Shown here: positions 1 to 8,828 of the stretch, piece after piece
Layout: the number at the start of each line of letters is the position of its first letter
How positions within the stretch are numbered: the first letter of the stretch is position 1
Assembly (NCBI GenBank): GCA_008680965.1
Contig: NAKE01000001.1
Location: forward strand, 186,001-250,000
Length of the DNA: 64,000 nt
Source of the DNA: Collinsella aerofaciens
GTDB lineage: Bacteria; Actinomycetota; Coriobacteriia; Coriobacteriales; Coriobacteriaceae
Reading direction: 5' to 3'
Program-made: the position numbers and the translations under genes
The notes under the pieces: generated by a model
Databases searched by the model: none
Told to the model about the DNA's origin: nothing
Seen by the model: the letters and a program-made list of their open reading frames with translations, nothing else

Positions 1-50
1 TGCCCCGGCGAGTAGGCGCCACGCGCCCCCAATCAGTCTACCTTGTAAGA

Positions 51-84
51 AGGGCCCCGCCGGGCTTGCGCCTGACGGGGCCCT
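51..84 (-). terminator. Hairpin after PTS gene
   Basis: Perfect 9-bp inverted repeat (51-59 with 76-84), GC-rich, lying just beyond the stop codon of the EIIBC gene. The downstream T tract on the minus strand is short (TCTT), so termination efficiency is uncertain. Nothing else is recognisable in bases 1-124. Confidence 0.6.
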
Positions 85-124
85 GTCGTGTAGGTAAGGT
101 CGTATGCGTCCGAATGGTTTGGCC

Positions 125-1552
125 TTAGGCCTCCATCTCGGCGAGCTCCTCCTTGGAGAAGCCAGTGGCAAAGACGACGGCAGCTGCGATGACAAAGGAG
201 ATTGCCATACCGACGATAGCCCAGACGGTGTTCATCTGGCCACCCTGCAGGTAGTTGGTGAAGACCAGGAAGTTGGAGGCACCACCGGCCAGGTAGTAGG
301 TAACACCCATGAGGCCGGAGAACACGGCGCCGATGGCACCGCCGATGAACATGCCGAGCATGGTGCGACGGAAGCGCATGAGGATACCGAAGAGCGCGGG
401 CTCGGTGACGCCACCGGCGATAGCAGAGATGACGTAACCCAGGGCAAGACCCTTCTCGTCGGGGTTCTTCATCTTGAGGAAGGCACCGAAGGCGCAGCCC
501 CAGACAGCGGCCATAGCGCAGTTGGTGGAAACGAAGACGAAGGGATCGTAGCCGGCAGCGATGATCTGAACCTGAGCGAGCAGGATGACGGGCATGTGCA
601 TACCGCAGACCACGAAGAGCTGCCAGAAGGCGCCGAGGACGGCCATGACGAGCAGGATACCGATGCCACCCATGTCAGCGAGACCGAAGAGGGCGTTAGC
701 GATGAGGCTGCCGATCTCGTTGCCGAGCGGGGCGAGGACGATGAAGGCGATGGGGATGGTAACGATCATGGTGCAGAACGGCGTGAAGACCGTGGAGAGC
801 ACGTCGGGCATGACCTTCTTAAAGAACTTCTCGACGAAGTAGAGGACAGGCACCGAAAGGATAATCGGCAGGACGGACTGCTGATAGTTGGCAGCGGCGA
901 TCTGAATGCCGTAGACGGAGATGATTCCGCCGCCATCCTGGGTCGCGACACTCACGACGGACGGGGCCATGAGGGCGCCGCCGAGGAGCATGCCCAGAAC
1001 CGGGGAGGCGCCGAGCTTCTTAGCGGCGGCATAGCCCAGGTAGATGGGGATAAAGGTGAACGTGGCCTCGTACAGGGTGGTGTAGAGGAACGTGTAGGTC
1101 GGATCGGTGTCAGAGAGAGCGCCGAGCATGGTGGGACCGAGGACCGCAGCGATGGTGCGGAACAGACCGCCGGCCATGAGCAGCGGGATCAGCTGGGTCA
1201 TGGAGCCCGACAGATAGTCGAGGATGATGTTCGGCAGGTTCTTGAGCTCGAACTTCTCCTTGGGAGCATCGAGGTTCTCGTCGACCGCGGCACCCTGCTT
1301 GACGCCGGACATGGCGACGAACTCGGCGAGCACCTTGGGCACGTTCTGGCCGATGATGACCTGGAGCTGGCTGCCGGCGAACTGGCAACCCAGAACACCC
1401 TTGACCTTCTTGATCTTCTCCACGTCGGCCTTGTTGTTGTCCTTGAGCGTCAGACGCAGACGCGTCATGCAGTTGGTGGCGACGGAAACATTCTCCGCAC
1501 CGCCCACGAGCTCGAGGACATCGGTGGCAATCTGCTTGTTATCTACTGCCAT
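125..1552 (-). CDS. PTS sugar transporter subunit EIIBC
   Basis: A 475-residue membrane component of the sugar phosphotransferase system that phosphorylates a sugar during uptake. The EIIB domain (residues 1-80) carries the phospho-cysteine motif NCMTRLRL (Cys28). From about residue 105 come the multiple membrane helices of a glucose/beta-glucoside-superfamily EIIC domain. No EIIA domain is fused, so it must borrow EIIA from elsewhere. The start at 1552 is preferred over the upstream in-frame ATG at 1567 because the latter overlaps a strong GGAGG ribosome-binding site six bases before 1552. The sugar cannot be read from sequence. It is divergent from the hydrolase at 2043 and shares its regulatory region. 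Confidence 0.9.
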   Translation of the reverse strand: MAVDNKQIATDVLELVGGAENVSVATNCMTRLRLTLKDNNKADVEKIKKVKGVLGCQFAGSQLQVIIGQNVPKVLAEFVAMSGVKQGAAVDENLDAPKEKFELKNLPNIILDYLSGSMTQLIPLLMAGGLFRTIAAVLGPTMLGALSDTDPTYTFLYTTLYEATFTFIPIYLGYAAAKKLGASPVLGMLLGGALMAPSVVSVATQDGGGIISVYGIQIAAANYQQSVLPIILSVPVLYFVEKFFKKVMPDVLSTVFTPFCTMIVTIPIAFIVLAPLGNEIGSLIANALFGLADMGGIGILLVMAVLGAFWQLFVVCGMHMPVILLAQVQIIAAGYDPFVFVSTNCAMAAVWGCAFGAFLKMKNPDEKGLALGYVISAIAGGVTEPALFGILMRFRRTMLGMFIGGAIGAVFSGLMGVTYYLAGGASNFLVFTNYLQGGQMNTVWAIVGMAISFVIAAAVVFATGFSKEELAEMEA

Positions 1553-1659
1553 GGGACCCCTCCCCATATCATCGTGTGCCTACTCGTTTGGGCGTAGGCA
1601 CGCCTTTGGCTCGGCGACTATAACCCCTTACGGCCACCGAACCCTTGGATACGCTGTCG

Positions 1660-1674
1660 TAAACAATGTGTTTA
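1660..1674. promoter_or_regulatory. Operator-like palindrome TAAACA-ATG-TGTTTA
   Basis: A perfect 6-bp inverted repeat with a 3-base centre, upstream of the PTS -10 candidate. Related half-sites recur at 1897-1910, 1981-1992, 23287-23323 and 24613-24634. Confidence 0.5.
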
Positions 1675-1858
1675 CTGAACGTTTACGGACTTTAGTTTAC
1701 ACGGAACGTCTAATTTGTGGCAATTTTGCCGTCTGTAGTCCGGTGAACGGTAGGAAATCGGGGGTGAACGTACTTGAACGGTAAGGGATTGTCTATTTGA
1801 TGCTCTGCTGCTAAATGCCTATTTACGTGGTCTTTTAATTTGGTAAACACCTCTATTC

Positions 1859-1878
1859 TTTGTTGACCCATCAACAAA
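1859..1878. promoter_or_regulatory. Operator-like palindrome TTTGTTGA-CCCA-TCAACAAA
   Basis: A perfect 8-bp inverted repeat with a 4-base centre. It contains TTGACC, usable as a plus-strand -35 (1863-1868), with TGCTAAAT as a possible extended -10 18 bases on. The core GTTGAC-N2-ATCAAC recurs twice in the promoter of the hydrolase at 43228. Confidence 0.5.
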
Positions 1879-1896
1879 AGCCCTGCTAAATGGTGA

Positions 1897-1992
1897 TAAA
1901 CGAATGTTTAGTAATTTGTTGAGTGTTCATTTTGACCGTTTACCGAGTTCATCTGCCTGTTCTGTAGCTCTGCATTAAACTAAACATGTTTA
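1897..1992. promoter_or_regulatory. Two TAAAC/GTTTA palindromes before the hydrolase
   Basis: TAAAC-GAAT-GTTTA at 1897-1910 and TAAACATGTTTA at 1981-1992, the second only about 50 bases before the start codon at 2043 and therefore well placed to act as an operator for that gene. Confidence 0.45.
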
Positions 1993-2042
1993 AGTTGTAT
2001 TGCCGCTGATGTTTACCACTCGCGGCGCAGAGGAGGCAGCTC

Positions 2043-3380
2043 ATGGAACTCAAATCGTGCACCTACGCAACCGTCACCACGCTGGGAGACTTTGGCCCCT
2101 GGATCAGCAAAGTCGTGCTCGACCTGCCGTGCACCGTTCGCGCCAACGATATCGATGCGCGCACCTTCCATATATATGTAGAGCGCCATGAACGCACGGG
2201 CGAGATCCTGATGCGCAAAGAGCGCGGCGCCGACCACGCCGCACCTTCCGTAGGCTATGTCGACGTCCTCGCCGCCTATCCGTGCGATGAGTGCGGACGC
2301 AAGCTCGCCTTTGGTACCCATGTGGCGCTCGAGATCGCCGAGCAGCGCCTGACCAAGAAGATCGAGGGCAGCGTGATGGGCTCGCGCTTGCTCGACGACC
2401 AGCTGCGCATCACGCAGCTCGCGGCCCTTCCCGGCAATGACGGTGACGATCCAACCTGCGGCCTGGTCTTTGACACCTGCCGCGGCGACATCTGTCCCGC
2501 GCTCAAGGGCTGGAGCAATGCCACGCAAAAGACCGCCGTCAACGGCATCGCGCTCGAGTACGGCTTCTTTGAGCCCAGCTTTAAGGCCGAGGACTCCGCC
2601 TGCTTCAACCCCTTCGCGCCCGAAACGACAGTCGTGCCCCAGAAGGCCCCGCTCGTGGTGTACCTGCACGGCGCTGGCGAGGGCAAGGGCGCTACGCAAG
2701 GCGAGGGCGCCACGCGCGCTTATATCGGCAACCGCGTGACGGCCATCAGCCAGGCGCAGATCCAACGCTACTTTGGCGGCTTTGCCTGGGTTCTCGTGCC
2801 GCAGTCGCCCACGTTTTGGATGGACAACGGCACTGAGCAGCTCGGCCACTCCAACCAGAGCATCTACTCCCCCGTCATTAAGGCGCTCATCGACGAGTTT
2901 GTCGCCGAGCATGCCGACCGCATCGACACCGACCGCATCGTGGTCGCTGGCCTTTCCAACGGCGGCTTTATGACGCTGCGCCTGTGCGCCGACTACCCCG
3001 AGTTCTTCGCCGCGGGCCTTCCCTGCTGCGCGCCGTGGTACAACGCCACGGACGAGGACGTTGCTGCCCTTGCCAAGACACCGCTGTGGTTTACGCACTC
3101 CAAGGGCGATGAGCTCGTGATACCGCAGGAGACCGTGCTGCCGCTCACGGCTCGCCTGCGCGCCGCCGGCGCCAACGTGCACCTCACGTACTTTAGCCAT
3201 GTCGAGGATCTGACCGGCGTGTATCGCGAGGCCGACGGCTCGGCCAAAAAGACGTTCAACCACGGCGTGTGGATCCACCAATTCAACGACCTGTGTTATC
3301 AAGACTTCGACGGGGGCAACGTACTCATCGACGGCGAGCCGGTGGGCTGCTGGGAGTGGTCGGCCAGGGTCGACAGGTAA
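2043..3380 (+). CDS. Alpha/beta-hydrolase esterase with N-terminal Ig-like domain
   Basis: A 445-residue serine hydrolase. Residues 1 to about 150 form a beta-rich Ig-like region of the kind preceding the catalytic domain in EstA-type esterases. The second half is a prolyl-oligopeptidase/esterase-D-like fold. The putative triad is Ser305 in GLSNGG, Asp356 in KGDELV and His407 in FNHGVW. No signal peptide is visible, so it is probably cytoplasmic. AGGAGG lies 8 bases before the ATG. It is divergent from the PTS gene, and a role in removing ester decorations from imported glycosides is inference only; a small acyl-ester or peptide substrate is equally possible. Confidence 0.75.
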   Translation: MELKSCTYATVTTLGDFGPWISKVVLDLPCTVRANDIDARTFHIYVERHERTGEILMRKERGADHAAPSVGYVDVLAAYPCDECGRKLAFGTHVALEIAEQRLTKKIEGSVMGSRLLDDQLRITQLAALPGNDGDDPTCGLVFDTCRGDICPALKGWSNATQKTAVNGIALEYGFFEPSFKAEDSACFNPFAPETTVVPQKAPLVVYLHGAGEGKGATQGEGATRAYIGNRVTAISQAQIQRYFGGFAWVLVPQSPTFWMDNGTEQLGHSNQSIYSPVIKALIDEFVAEHADRIDTDRIVVAGLSNGGFMTLRLCADYPEFFAAGLPCCAPWYNATDEDVAALAKTPLWFTHSKGDELVIPQETVLPLTARLRAAGANVHLTYFSHVEDLTGVYREADGSAKKTFNHGVWIHQFNDLCYQDFDGGNVLIDGEPVGCWEWSARVDR

Positions 3381-3392
3381 TCCTTTCCCGGC

Positions 3393-3515
3393 GCGGGGAC
3401 CGGGGCTTAGTTTTGCAAACGTCCTCGGGCATGCATGGGTCGGCGCTTTGCGCTTCGCGCTGCGCCGACCCATGCCCCCTGTGGAATGTTTGCAAAACTA
3501 AGCCCCGGTCCCCGC
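3393..3515. repeat. Large intergenic hairpin element
   Basis: Outer arms 3393-3420 and 3488-3515 are a perfect 28-bp inverted repeat. Inside lies a second perfect 14-bp inverted repeat (3433-3446 with 3462-3475). The whole 123 bases can fold into one long hairpin that begins 12 bases after the hydrolase stop codon. It may act as terminator or mRNA stabiliser, but the size and perfection suggest a REP/MITE-like mobile repeat. Confidence 0.8.
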
Positions 3516-3645
3516 TGCGTTGACGTTGCTGTAGACCCTGGACGAGCGCTACTAGCGGGCCGCCGGGTTGACGGCGATGAGGGCGTGGGGTCCCGTCTTG
3601 CCTTGCGCGTAACTGGCTGAAATGATCTTGATTGGAGCTGTTCCT

Positions 3646-5157
3646 ATGGCCCAAAAGTTGACTCGGGTGATTGTTACCACTGATATGGAAGTCGATGATA
3701 TGAACTCGCTTGTTCATTTGACTCTGTATCTTAATTTGCTTGATGTTCAGGCTGTGGTGTACACGGCTTCGCAGTATCACTTTCTTGGGGATGGGGTTCA
3801 TACGCTGGGCGAGGTGAATTCGCATTGGCGGACTAAAGGGCGTCGCTCTTATGAGTGGGATGTTGTGCCTCATGAACCTGACCCCACGGCTGGGGAGCTT
3901 TTTGAGTATCGGCCATTTCCTGAGCATTGGATTGAGAGTCTCTGGAGCAATGAGTATGCCCAGGCTTGGCCGCAGTTGCAGGCGAATGCTGCCGCTGCCG
4001 GTGAGCCGCCGTTTCCCTCGCCTGCTCAGTTGATTGAGCGTACGTTTGTGGGCAATGTTGCCTTTGAGGGCGATGTGCGTGAGGAGACTGAGGGCTCGCG
4101 CGTGATTGCTCAGGCGATCTTGGATGATGATCCGCGCACGTTATGGCTGCTCAGCTGGGGTGGCATGAACACCATCGTTCGCGCCCTGATGAGCATTGCC
4201 GAGCGTTATCGCGCCACGCCCGAATGGTCTGCCGTGCAGCAGCGAGTCTATCGGAAGGTGCGCGTGATGGGCGTTGCCGATGGCGTAGGGCAGGACAACT
4301 CATGGCTCGACCATGGGCGCGAGCTCTTTCCCGAGCTCATCTTTTGGTGCGTGCCCTATATGTATGGCGGCTATGTCGACGCCAAGATGGCTCAGCCCGA
4401 TACGCTGCCGCTGTTTAAGGCTCCTTGGCCCGAGCAAAATCTCACGCAGGGCAACGGCCCCCTCATGGCGCGCTATATGCTCTACGGCGACGGTAAGGTC
4501 TACGAAAACGAGCCCGAACGCTTTCAGTTTGGCAAGCATGCTCGTCTGGATTGGGGTCTAGAAGGCATACCCGCGATGCAGTTTGAGCGCGGCGACTTTA
4601 TGGCCGAAGGCGACAGCATGACCTATATTCCGCTGCTGCCGTTTGGCCTGCGCGGCATCGATGACCGCGGCTTCGATACGTTGCTCGGCCGCATGTTTCT
4701 TGATGGGTATCCTGATGCGGACACACCCACCGGTTTTGCCGCCATCGGCACGCCCACAGGCAACAACCCCAATCCCTACCTGCGCGCCTATCAGGAAGAC
4801 TTTGCCGCCCGCGCGCAATGGTGCGCCCATGATCCGGCCATCTGCTCGCATCCGGCATATGTTGTCGAGGTCACGGCCGACCGCAGCGTTACAGCAGGCG
4901 AGCGCGTCACCCTTGCAGCGACCATCGTCGACCCCGACGACAAGGGCTTTGATGCACATTGGGATGTAGCCGTGGATCCTTCGAGCTATGCAGGCGCGCA
5001 GGATCTTTCGCTGTGGCAGGAATGCACGGTGAGCACCACTTTTATCGTGCCCGCCGACGCACAGCCCGGCGACCGCTTCGTGCTCACCCTTACCGTGCAG
5101 ACGCGCGCCGAGCGCCCCTGCAGCCGCTACGCCCAGGTTGCCGTGACCGTGGCGTAG
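3646..5157 (+). CDS. DUF1593 nucleoside-hydrolase-like protein
   Basis: A 503-residue protein of the DUF1593 family (nucleoside hydrolase-like fold, often annotated cellulose-binding). The N-terminal VIVTTDMEVDDMNSLVH resembles the Asp-rich metal site of nucleoside hydrolases. The last 80-90 residues form an Ig-like C-terminal domain as is usual for the family. GGAG at 3633 sets the start at 3646 rather than the in-frame ATG at 3622. No signal peptide is seen. The first 150 or so codons prefer T-ending codons, the remainder C/G-ending ones. Substrate unknown; release of a sugar from a glycoside or nucleoside is the family-based guess. Confidence 0.8.
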   Translation: MAQKLTRVIVTTDMEVDDMNSLVHLTLYLNLLDVQAVVYTASQYHFLGDGVHTLGEVNSHWRTKGRRSYEWDVVPHEPDPTAGELFEYRPFPEHWIESLWSNEYAQAWPQLQANAAAAGEPPFPSPAQLIERTFVGNVAFEGDVREETEGSRVIAQAILDDDPRTLWLLSWGGMNTIVRALMSIAERYRATPEWSAVQQRVYRKVRVMGVADGVGQDNSWLDHGRELFPELIFWCVPYMYGGYVDAKMAQPDTLPLFKAPWPEQNLTQGNGPLMARYMLYGDGKVYENEPERFQFGKHARLDWGLEGIPAMQFERGDFMAEGDSMTYIPLLPFGLRGIDDRGFDTLLGRMFLDGYPDADTPTGFAAIGTPTGNNPNPYLRAYQEDFAARAQWCAHDPAICSHPAYVVEVTADRSVTAGERVTLAATIVDPDDKGFDAHWDVAVDPSSYAGAQDLSLWQECTVSTTFIVPADAQPGDRFVLTLTVQTRAERPCSRYAQVAVTVA

Positions 5158-5197
5158 CAAGGACGGCGCCCACATTCGGCATGGAGCGTCCCCAACC

Positions 5198-5230
5198 GCC
5201 ACTCATTTAAGTACGTCCCCAATGAGTGGC
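5198..5230. repeat. Short hairpin with CCCC core
   Basis: Perfect 10-bp arms GCCACTCATT / AATGAGTGGC (5198-5207, 5221-5230). The loop contains TAAGTACGTCCCC, related to the GGGGACAG-TTAAATGA hairpins at 37220, 45733 and 49221. Confidence 0.6.
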
Positions 5231-5327
5231 CGAAGAGTGTCCCCAGCGACTGGTCAAAAATGGGCCATCTGTCCCAGTTGTGGAGACTCGTTGAGCCGTC
5301 TGGGTATCGTGAAAGATCGCGCGCTCG

Positions 5328-5368
5328 CCCATCATCAAAAGTGACACACGCTACCTGTTGATGGGAGG
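5328..5368 (+). promoter_or_regulatory. Hairpin overlapping a Shine-Dalgarno
   Basis: CCCATCA (5328-5334) is complementary to TGATGGG (5359-5365), which runs into the GGGAGG ribosome-binding site of the zinc-ribbon gene at 5374. If formed, the hairpin would mask the start. Function is inferred. Confidence 0.35.
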
Positions 5369-5373
5369 CAGCC

Positions 5374-6111
5374 ATGGGCTTCTTTGACAAGATGTTCGAG
5401 AAGAAAGAGTGCGCGATTTGCGGTACCGAGCTGGGGCTTTTGGGAAAGACCAAGATCAACGAAGGCTACCTGTGCAAGGAGTGCGCTGGCAAGCTATCCC
5501 CCTTCTTTGGCGGCTATCGTTCCAGCACCGCGGACGATATCCGCGAGCAGCTCGCCTACCGCGAGGCCAATGCCGAGCGCCTGGCGTCGTTCAACCCCAC
5601 GCGCACACTCTCGGCCGGGCGCACCAATATTATGCTCGATGAGGACGCGGGCCTGCTGATCATCACTTCGCAGAGCCGCTGGCGCGACGCCAATCCCGAC
5701 ATCATCGAGTTCTCGCAGGTACTCGGCTGCGATATGGATATCGACGAGCATCGCACCGAGATCTATCGCGAGACCAAAGACGGCGAACGCGAGAGCTACA
5801 ACCCGCCGCGCTACGACCTGGACTATGACTTTAACCTGACCATCCACGTCAACACGCCGTACTTTACCCAGATCAATCTGCGCGTGAACGACTCCACCAT
5901 CGATCAGCGCGGCTCCATCGAATACCGCGAGGCCAAGCGGCAGGCAACCGAGGTCCGCGACGCGCTGGTGCAGCTGCGCCAGGAGACGCGCGACAGCGTC
6001 GTGGCCGCTAAGGCCCCCAAGACCGCGGTCACCTGCCCCTTCTGCGGTGCAACCACCATTCCCGATGCCAGCGGACGCTGCGAATACTGCGGCGGCGCCA
6101 TCGGCGCATAG
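5374..6111 (+). CDS. DUF4428-type zinc-ribbon protein
   Basis: 245 residues with a zinc ribbon at each end: CxxC pairs at Cys13/16 and Cys34/37 (DUF4428-like) and at Cys221/224 and Cys236/239. Between them is a middle domain (about 60-205) I cannot assign. No membrane segment. It is the first gene of a probable operon with 6136, 7507 and 8829, with gaps of 24, 48 and 80 bases. Family function is unknown; the context points to a zinc-ribbon partner of the SPFH protein. The strong GGGAGG site fixes the start. Confidence 0.75.
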   Translation: MGFFDKMFEKKECAICGTELGLLGKTKINEGYLCKECAGKLSPFFGGYRSSTADDIREQLAYREANAERLASFNPTRTLSAGRTNIMLDEDAGLLIITSQSRWRDANPDIIEFSQVLGCDMDIDEHRTEIYRETKDGERESYNPPRYDLDYDFNLTIHVNTPYFTQINLRVNDSTIDQRGSIEYREAKRQATEVRDALVQLRQETRDSVVAAKAPKTAVTCPFCGATTIPDASGRCEYCGGAIGA

Positions 6112-6135
6112 CCTCCGGCAGCGAAAGGACCGATC

Positions 6136-7458
6136 ATGGCCTTCGAGAGCGTCAACTATCAGTGTCCCGCGTGTGGCGGCCCCCTTCACTTTGCCAGTGC
6201 CGAGCAAAAGCTCGTCTGCGACTACTGCGATTCGCGTTTTGAAGTCGAAGAAGTCGAGGCCCTCTATCGCGAGCGCCAGGACAAGGCAGATGCCAAAGCT
6301 GATGCCGCAGCCGCGGCTCCCAAACCTGCTGCCGACGACGCCGTGCAGGAGCTGGCCCAAAACGCCGGCTACATCTGCTCGTCATGCGGCGCCGAGCTGG
6401 TCTCGGACGGCACCGTCGCCGTTACCACCTGCCCATACTGCGGCAACTCCGCCGTGGCACCCGGCCAGCTCTCGGGCGACTTCTCACCCGACCTGGTGAT
6501 TCCGTTTAAGCTCGGGCGCGATGATGTCATGGCCGCGCTCAAGGACCACTACAAGGGCAAAATCCTGCTGCCCAAGAGCTTTGTCACCGGCAACCATATC
6601 GACGAGGTCCAAGGCGTCTACGTGCCGTTTTGGCTCTACGGTGCCCACGTGGACGGCGAAGTGTACTTTGATGCGACCAACGAGACCGTAACCGAGGAAT
6701 CCGACCGCACCGTCACGACCACCGACCACTACGACGCCTACCGTAAGGGCAATATCTCGTTTGAGCGCGTGCCCGTCGACGGATCGTCCAAGATGCCCGA
6801 CGGCCACATGGACGCCATCGAGCCGTTTGACTACGACGCACTGCGCCCGTTCTCGGTCGCGTATATGCCCGGCTACATCGCCAACCGCTACGACGAGGAT
6901 TGCGAGACCTGCAAGGCGCGTGCCGAGCGCCGCATGGAGGAGAGCACGATCTCGGCCCTGCGCGAGACTGTCGTCGACGAGTACGACGACGCCACGGTCG
7001 AAAGCAAGCAGCTCGACTACACCTGGAAGGACAGCAACTACGCCCTGTTCCCCGTCTGGATGCTTTCCACCTCGTGGAACGGCAAGAGCTACCTGTTTGC
7101 CATGAACGGCCAAACCGGCCGCATAGTCGGCGAGCTCCCCTGTTCCAAGCCCAAGCTCGCCATCGCCTCGGTGCTGTTCTTTGTGATCGGGTTTGTCCTC
7201 TCCCAGATCCTCTTCATGGGTGAGAACGCCTTCAATCCGGACTACCTCACCTTCGATGTCGGGGGCATCCTCATCAACATCGTCGCACCGCTGATCATCG
7301 TAATCATCGCGGACGTGCTGCTGGTAGGCCAGCTCAAGACAGCCAACGAGGCCACCCACGCCGATTACTACTGCGGAGACCTCGACCTGACCGAGAAGCA
7401 CGACACCTTCAGCCACACCGAGACCACCGTTGTCATGAAGGACAACAAGGACGATTAA
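6136..7458 (+). CDS. TFIIB-type zinc-ribbon membrane protein (YdjG-like)
   Basis: 440 residues. The first zinc ribbon is CPAC(10-13)/CDYC(28-31), the second CSSC/CPYC near residues 78-100. A central soluble domain follows, including CETC near 256, then two hydrophobic stretches near 340-365 and 370-400 that should anchor the C-terminus. Proteins of this layout are annotated as TFIIB-type zinc-ribbon proteins, and in Bacillus YdjG of the PspA-associated YdjGHI set is similar. With the SPFH gene next door this suggests a membrane-stress or membrane-domain complex. That assignment rests on layout, not on alignment. Confidence 0.75.
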   Translation: MAFESVNYQCPACGGPLHFASAEQKLVCDYCDSRFEVEEVEALYRERQDKADAKADAAAAAPKPAADDAVQELAQNAGYICSSCGAELVSDGTVAVTTCPYCGNSAVAPGQLSGDFSPDLVIPFKLGRDDVMAALKDHYKGKILLPKSFVTGNHIDEVQGVYVPFWLYGAHVDGEVYFDATNETVTEESDRTVTTTDHYDAYRKGNISFERVPVDGSSKMPDGHMDAIEPFDYDALRPFSVAYMPGYIANRYDEDCETCKARAERRMEESTISALRETVVDEYDDATVESKQLDYTWKDSNYALFPVWMLSTSWNGKSYLFAMNGQTGRIVGELPCSKPKLAIASVLFFVIGFVLSQILFMGENAFNPDYLTFDVGGILINIVAPLIIVIIADVLLVGQLKTANEATHADYYCGDLDLTEKHDTFSHTETTVVMKDNKDD

Positions 7459-7506
7459 CCATTCTGACCAATACCACCCGGCCTTTGACGAGAAAGGAAG
7501 ATCACC

Positions 7507-8748
7507 ATGGGACTCTTGAAAGCTGGATTGGGTGCTGCCGGCGGCGTCATGGCCGACCAGTGGAAGGAATTTATCTATTGCGAATCGATGCCCGCTGACG
7601 TCTTGGCCTGCAAGGGCAGCAAGCGCACCGGCGGCCGCAGCTCCAACACGCGCGGCGAGGACAACGTCATCTCCAACGGCTCCGTCATCGCCGTCAACGA
7701 CGGCCAGGGCATGCTCGTGGTGCAAAACGGCAAGATCATCGAGGTCGCACTGGAACCCGGCGAGTTTGTCTTTGACACCGGCAGCGAGCCAAGCGTCTTT
7801 AGCGGCAACCTGGGCGACTCCATCAAGGAGACGTTCGCCAATATCGGCAGCCGTTTTACCTTTGGCGGCGACGCGGGCAAGGACCAGCGCGTCTACTTCA
7901 TCAACACCAAGGAGATCATCGGCAACAAGTACGGCACTGCCTCGCCCGTGCCCTTCCGCGTGGTCGATAACAACATTGGCCTGGACGTCGACATCTCCGT
8001 TCGCTGCAACGGCGAGTATTCGTACCGCATCACCAACCCGCTGCTGTTCTACACCAACGTGTGCGGCAACGTGACCGATAGCTACACGCGCGATAAGATC
8101 GACAGTCAGCTTAAGTCCGAGCTGCTCACCGCTCTGCAGCCCGCCTTTGCCAAGATCTCGGAGATGGGCATCCGCTACAGTGCCATTCCCGGCCATACCA
8201 CCGAGCTCGCCCGCGCGCTCAACGAGGTCCTCTCCGCCGACTGGCGTGACCTGCGCGGCGTCGAGATCGTGAGCTTTGGCGTCAACTCCATCGCCGCCTC
8301 GCAAGAAGACGAGCAAATGATCAAGGACCTGCAGAAGGCCGCGGTCATGCGCGATCCCACCATGGCGGCCGCCAACATCGCCAGCGCCCAGAGCGACGCG
8401 ATGCGCGCCGCGGCGGCCAACCCCAACGGCGCGATGGCCGGCTTTATGGGCATGGGCATGGCGGGCGGCATGGGTGGCATGAACGCCAGCCAGCTGTTCG
8501 CCGCCGGCCAGGCACAGCAGCAGGCCGCCCCGCAGTCGGCTCCGACACCCACCCCCACACCGGCTCCTGCCGCTGCCCCCGCGGCCGGCACGTGGACCTG
8601 CAGCTGCGGCGCCACCAACACCGGCAAGTTCTGCTCGGAATGCGGCAGCCCCGCACCCGCCCCGGCACCGGCCAAGTGGTTCTGCCCCAACTGCGGTAGC
8701 GAAAACGGCGGCAAGTTCTGCAGCAACTGCGGAACACCCAGGCCCTAG
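7507..8748 (+). CDS. SPFH-domain protein with C-terminal zinc ribbons (YdjI-like)
   Basis: 413 residues. Residues 30-285 match the SPFH/virion-core-protein type seen in Bacillus YdjI (NGSVIAVNDGQGMLVVQNG near the start of the domain). A Met/Gly/Ala-rich stretch (about 300-345) and a Pro/Ala/Thr linker lead to two zinc ribbons (CSCG/CSECG and CPNCG/CSNCG) that end the protein. No clear transmembrane helix; it probably associates peripherally with membrane or with the 6136 product. SPFH proteins organise membrane microdomains. The AAAGGAAG site is 7 bases before the ATG. Confidence 0.8.
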   Translation: MGLLKAGLGAAGGVMADQWKEFIYCESMPADVLACKGSKRTGGRSSNTRGEDNVISNGSVIAVNDGQGMLVVQNGKIIEVALEPGEFVFDTGSEPSVFSGNLGDSIKETFANIGSRFTFGGDAGKDQRVYFINTKEIIGNKYGTASPVPFRVVDNNIGLDVDISVRCNGEYSYRITNPLLFYTNVCGNVTDSYTRDKIDSQLKSELLTALQPAFAKISEMGIRYSAIPGHTTELARALNEVLSADWRDLRGVEIVSFGVNSIAASQEDEQMIKDLQKAAVMRDPTMAAANIASAQSDAMRAAAANPNGAMAGFMGMGMAGGMGGMNASQLFAAGQAQQQAAPQSAPTPTPTPAPAAAPAAGTWTCSCGATNTGKFCSECGSPAPAPAPAKWFCPNCGSENGGKFCSNCGTPRP

Positions 8749-8828
8749 CCCCTCTACCTGGTAATTGACGGGGGGTCCGCCACCCCCGCATTTGCCTCTA
8801 TGGGTTTCGTTCGATAAAGGAGGACACC

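Larger units (their letters stand above)
1553..2042. promoter_or_regulatory. AT-rich divergent regulatory region
   Basis: 490 bases between two divergent genes, clearly AT-richer than the surroundings and without a credible ORF. Seen: an 8-bp hairpin in the PTS leader (1576-1583 with 1594-1601); a minus-strand -10-like TATAGT (1617-1622) without a good -35; three TGAACG(G)TA direct repeats (1744-1752, 1765-1772, 1775-1783); and the palindromes listed separately. The direct repeats and the adjoining GAAATC resemble 23368-23404 upstream of the sugar isomerase operon. Inference: both regions are bound by the same regulator, possibly the LacI protein at 24529. Confidence 0.6.

Noticed and set aside
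104..1597. Long plus-strand ORF (497 codons) over the PTS gene
   Set aside because: Antisense to a clear EIIBC gene; its His/Asp/Gly-rich product is a typical mirror of GC-rich coding sequence, with no family resemblance.
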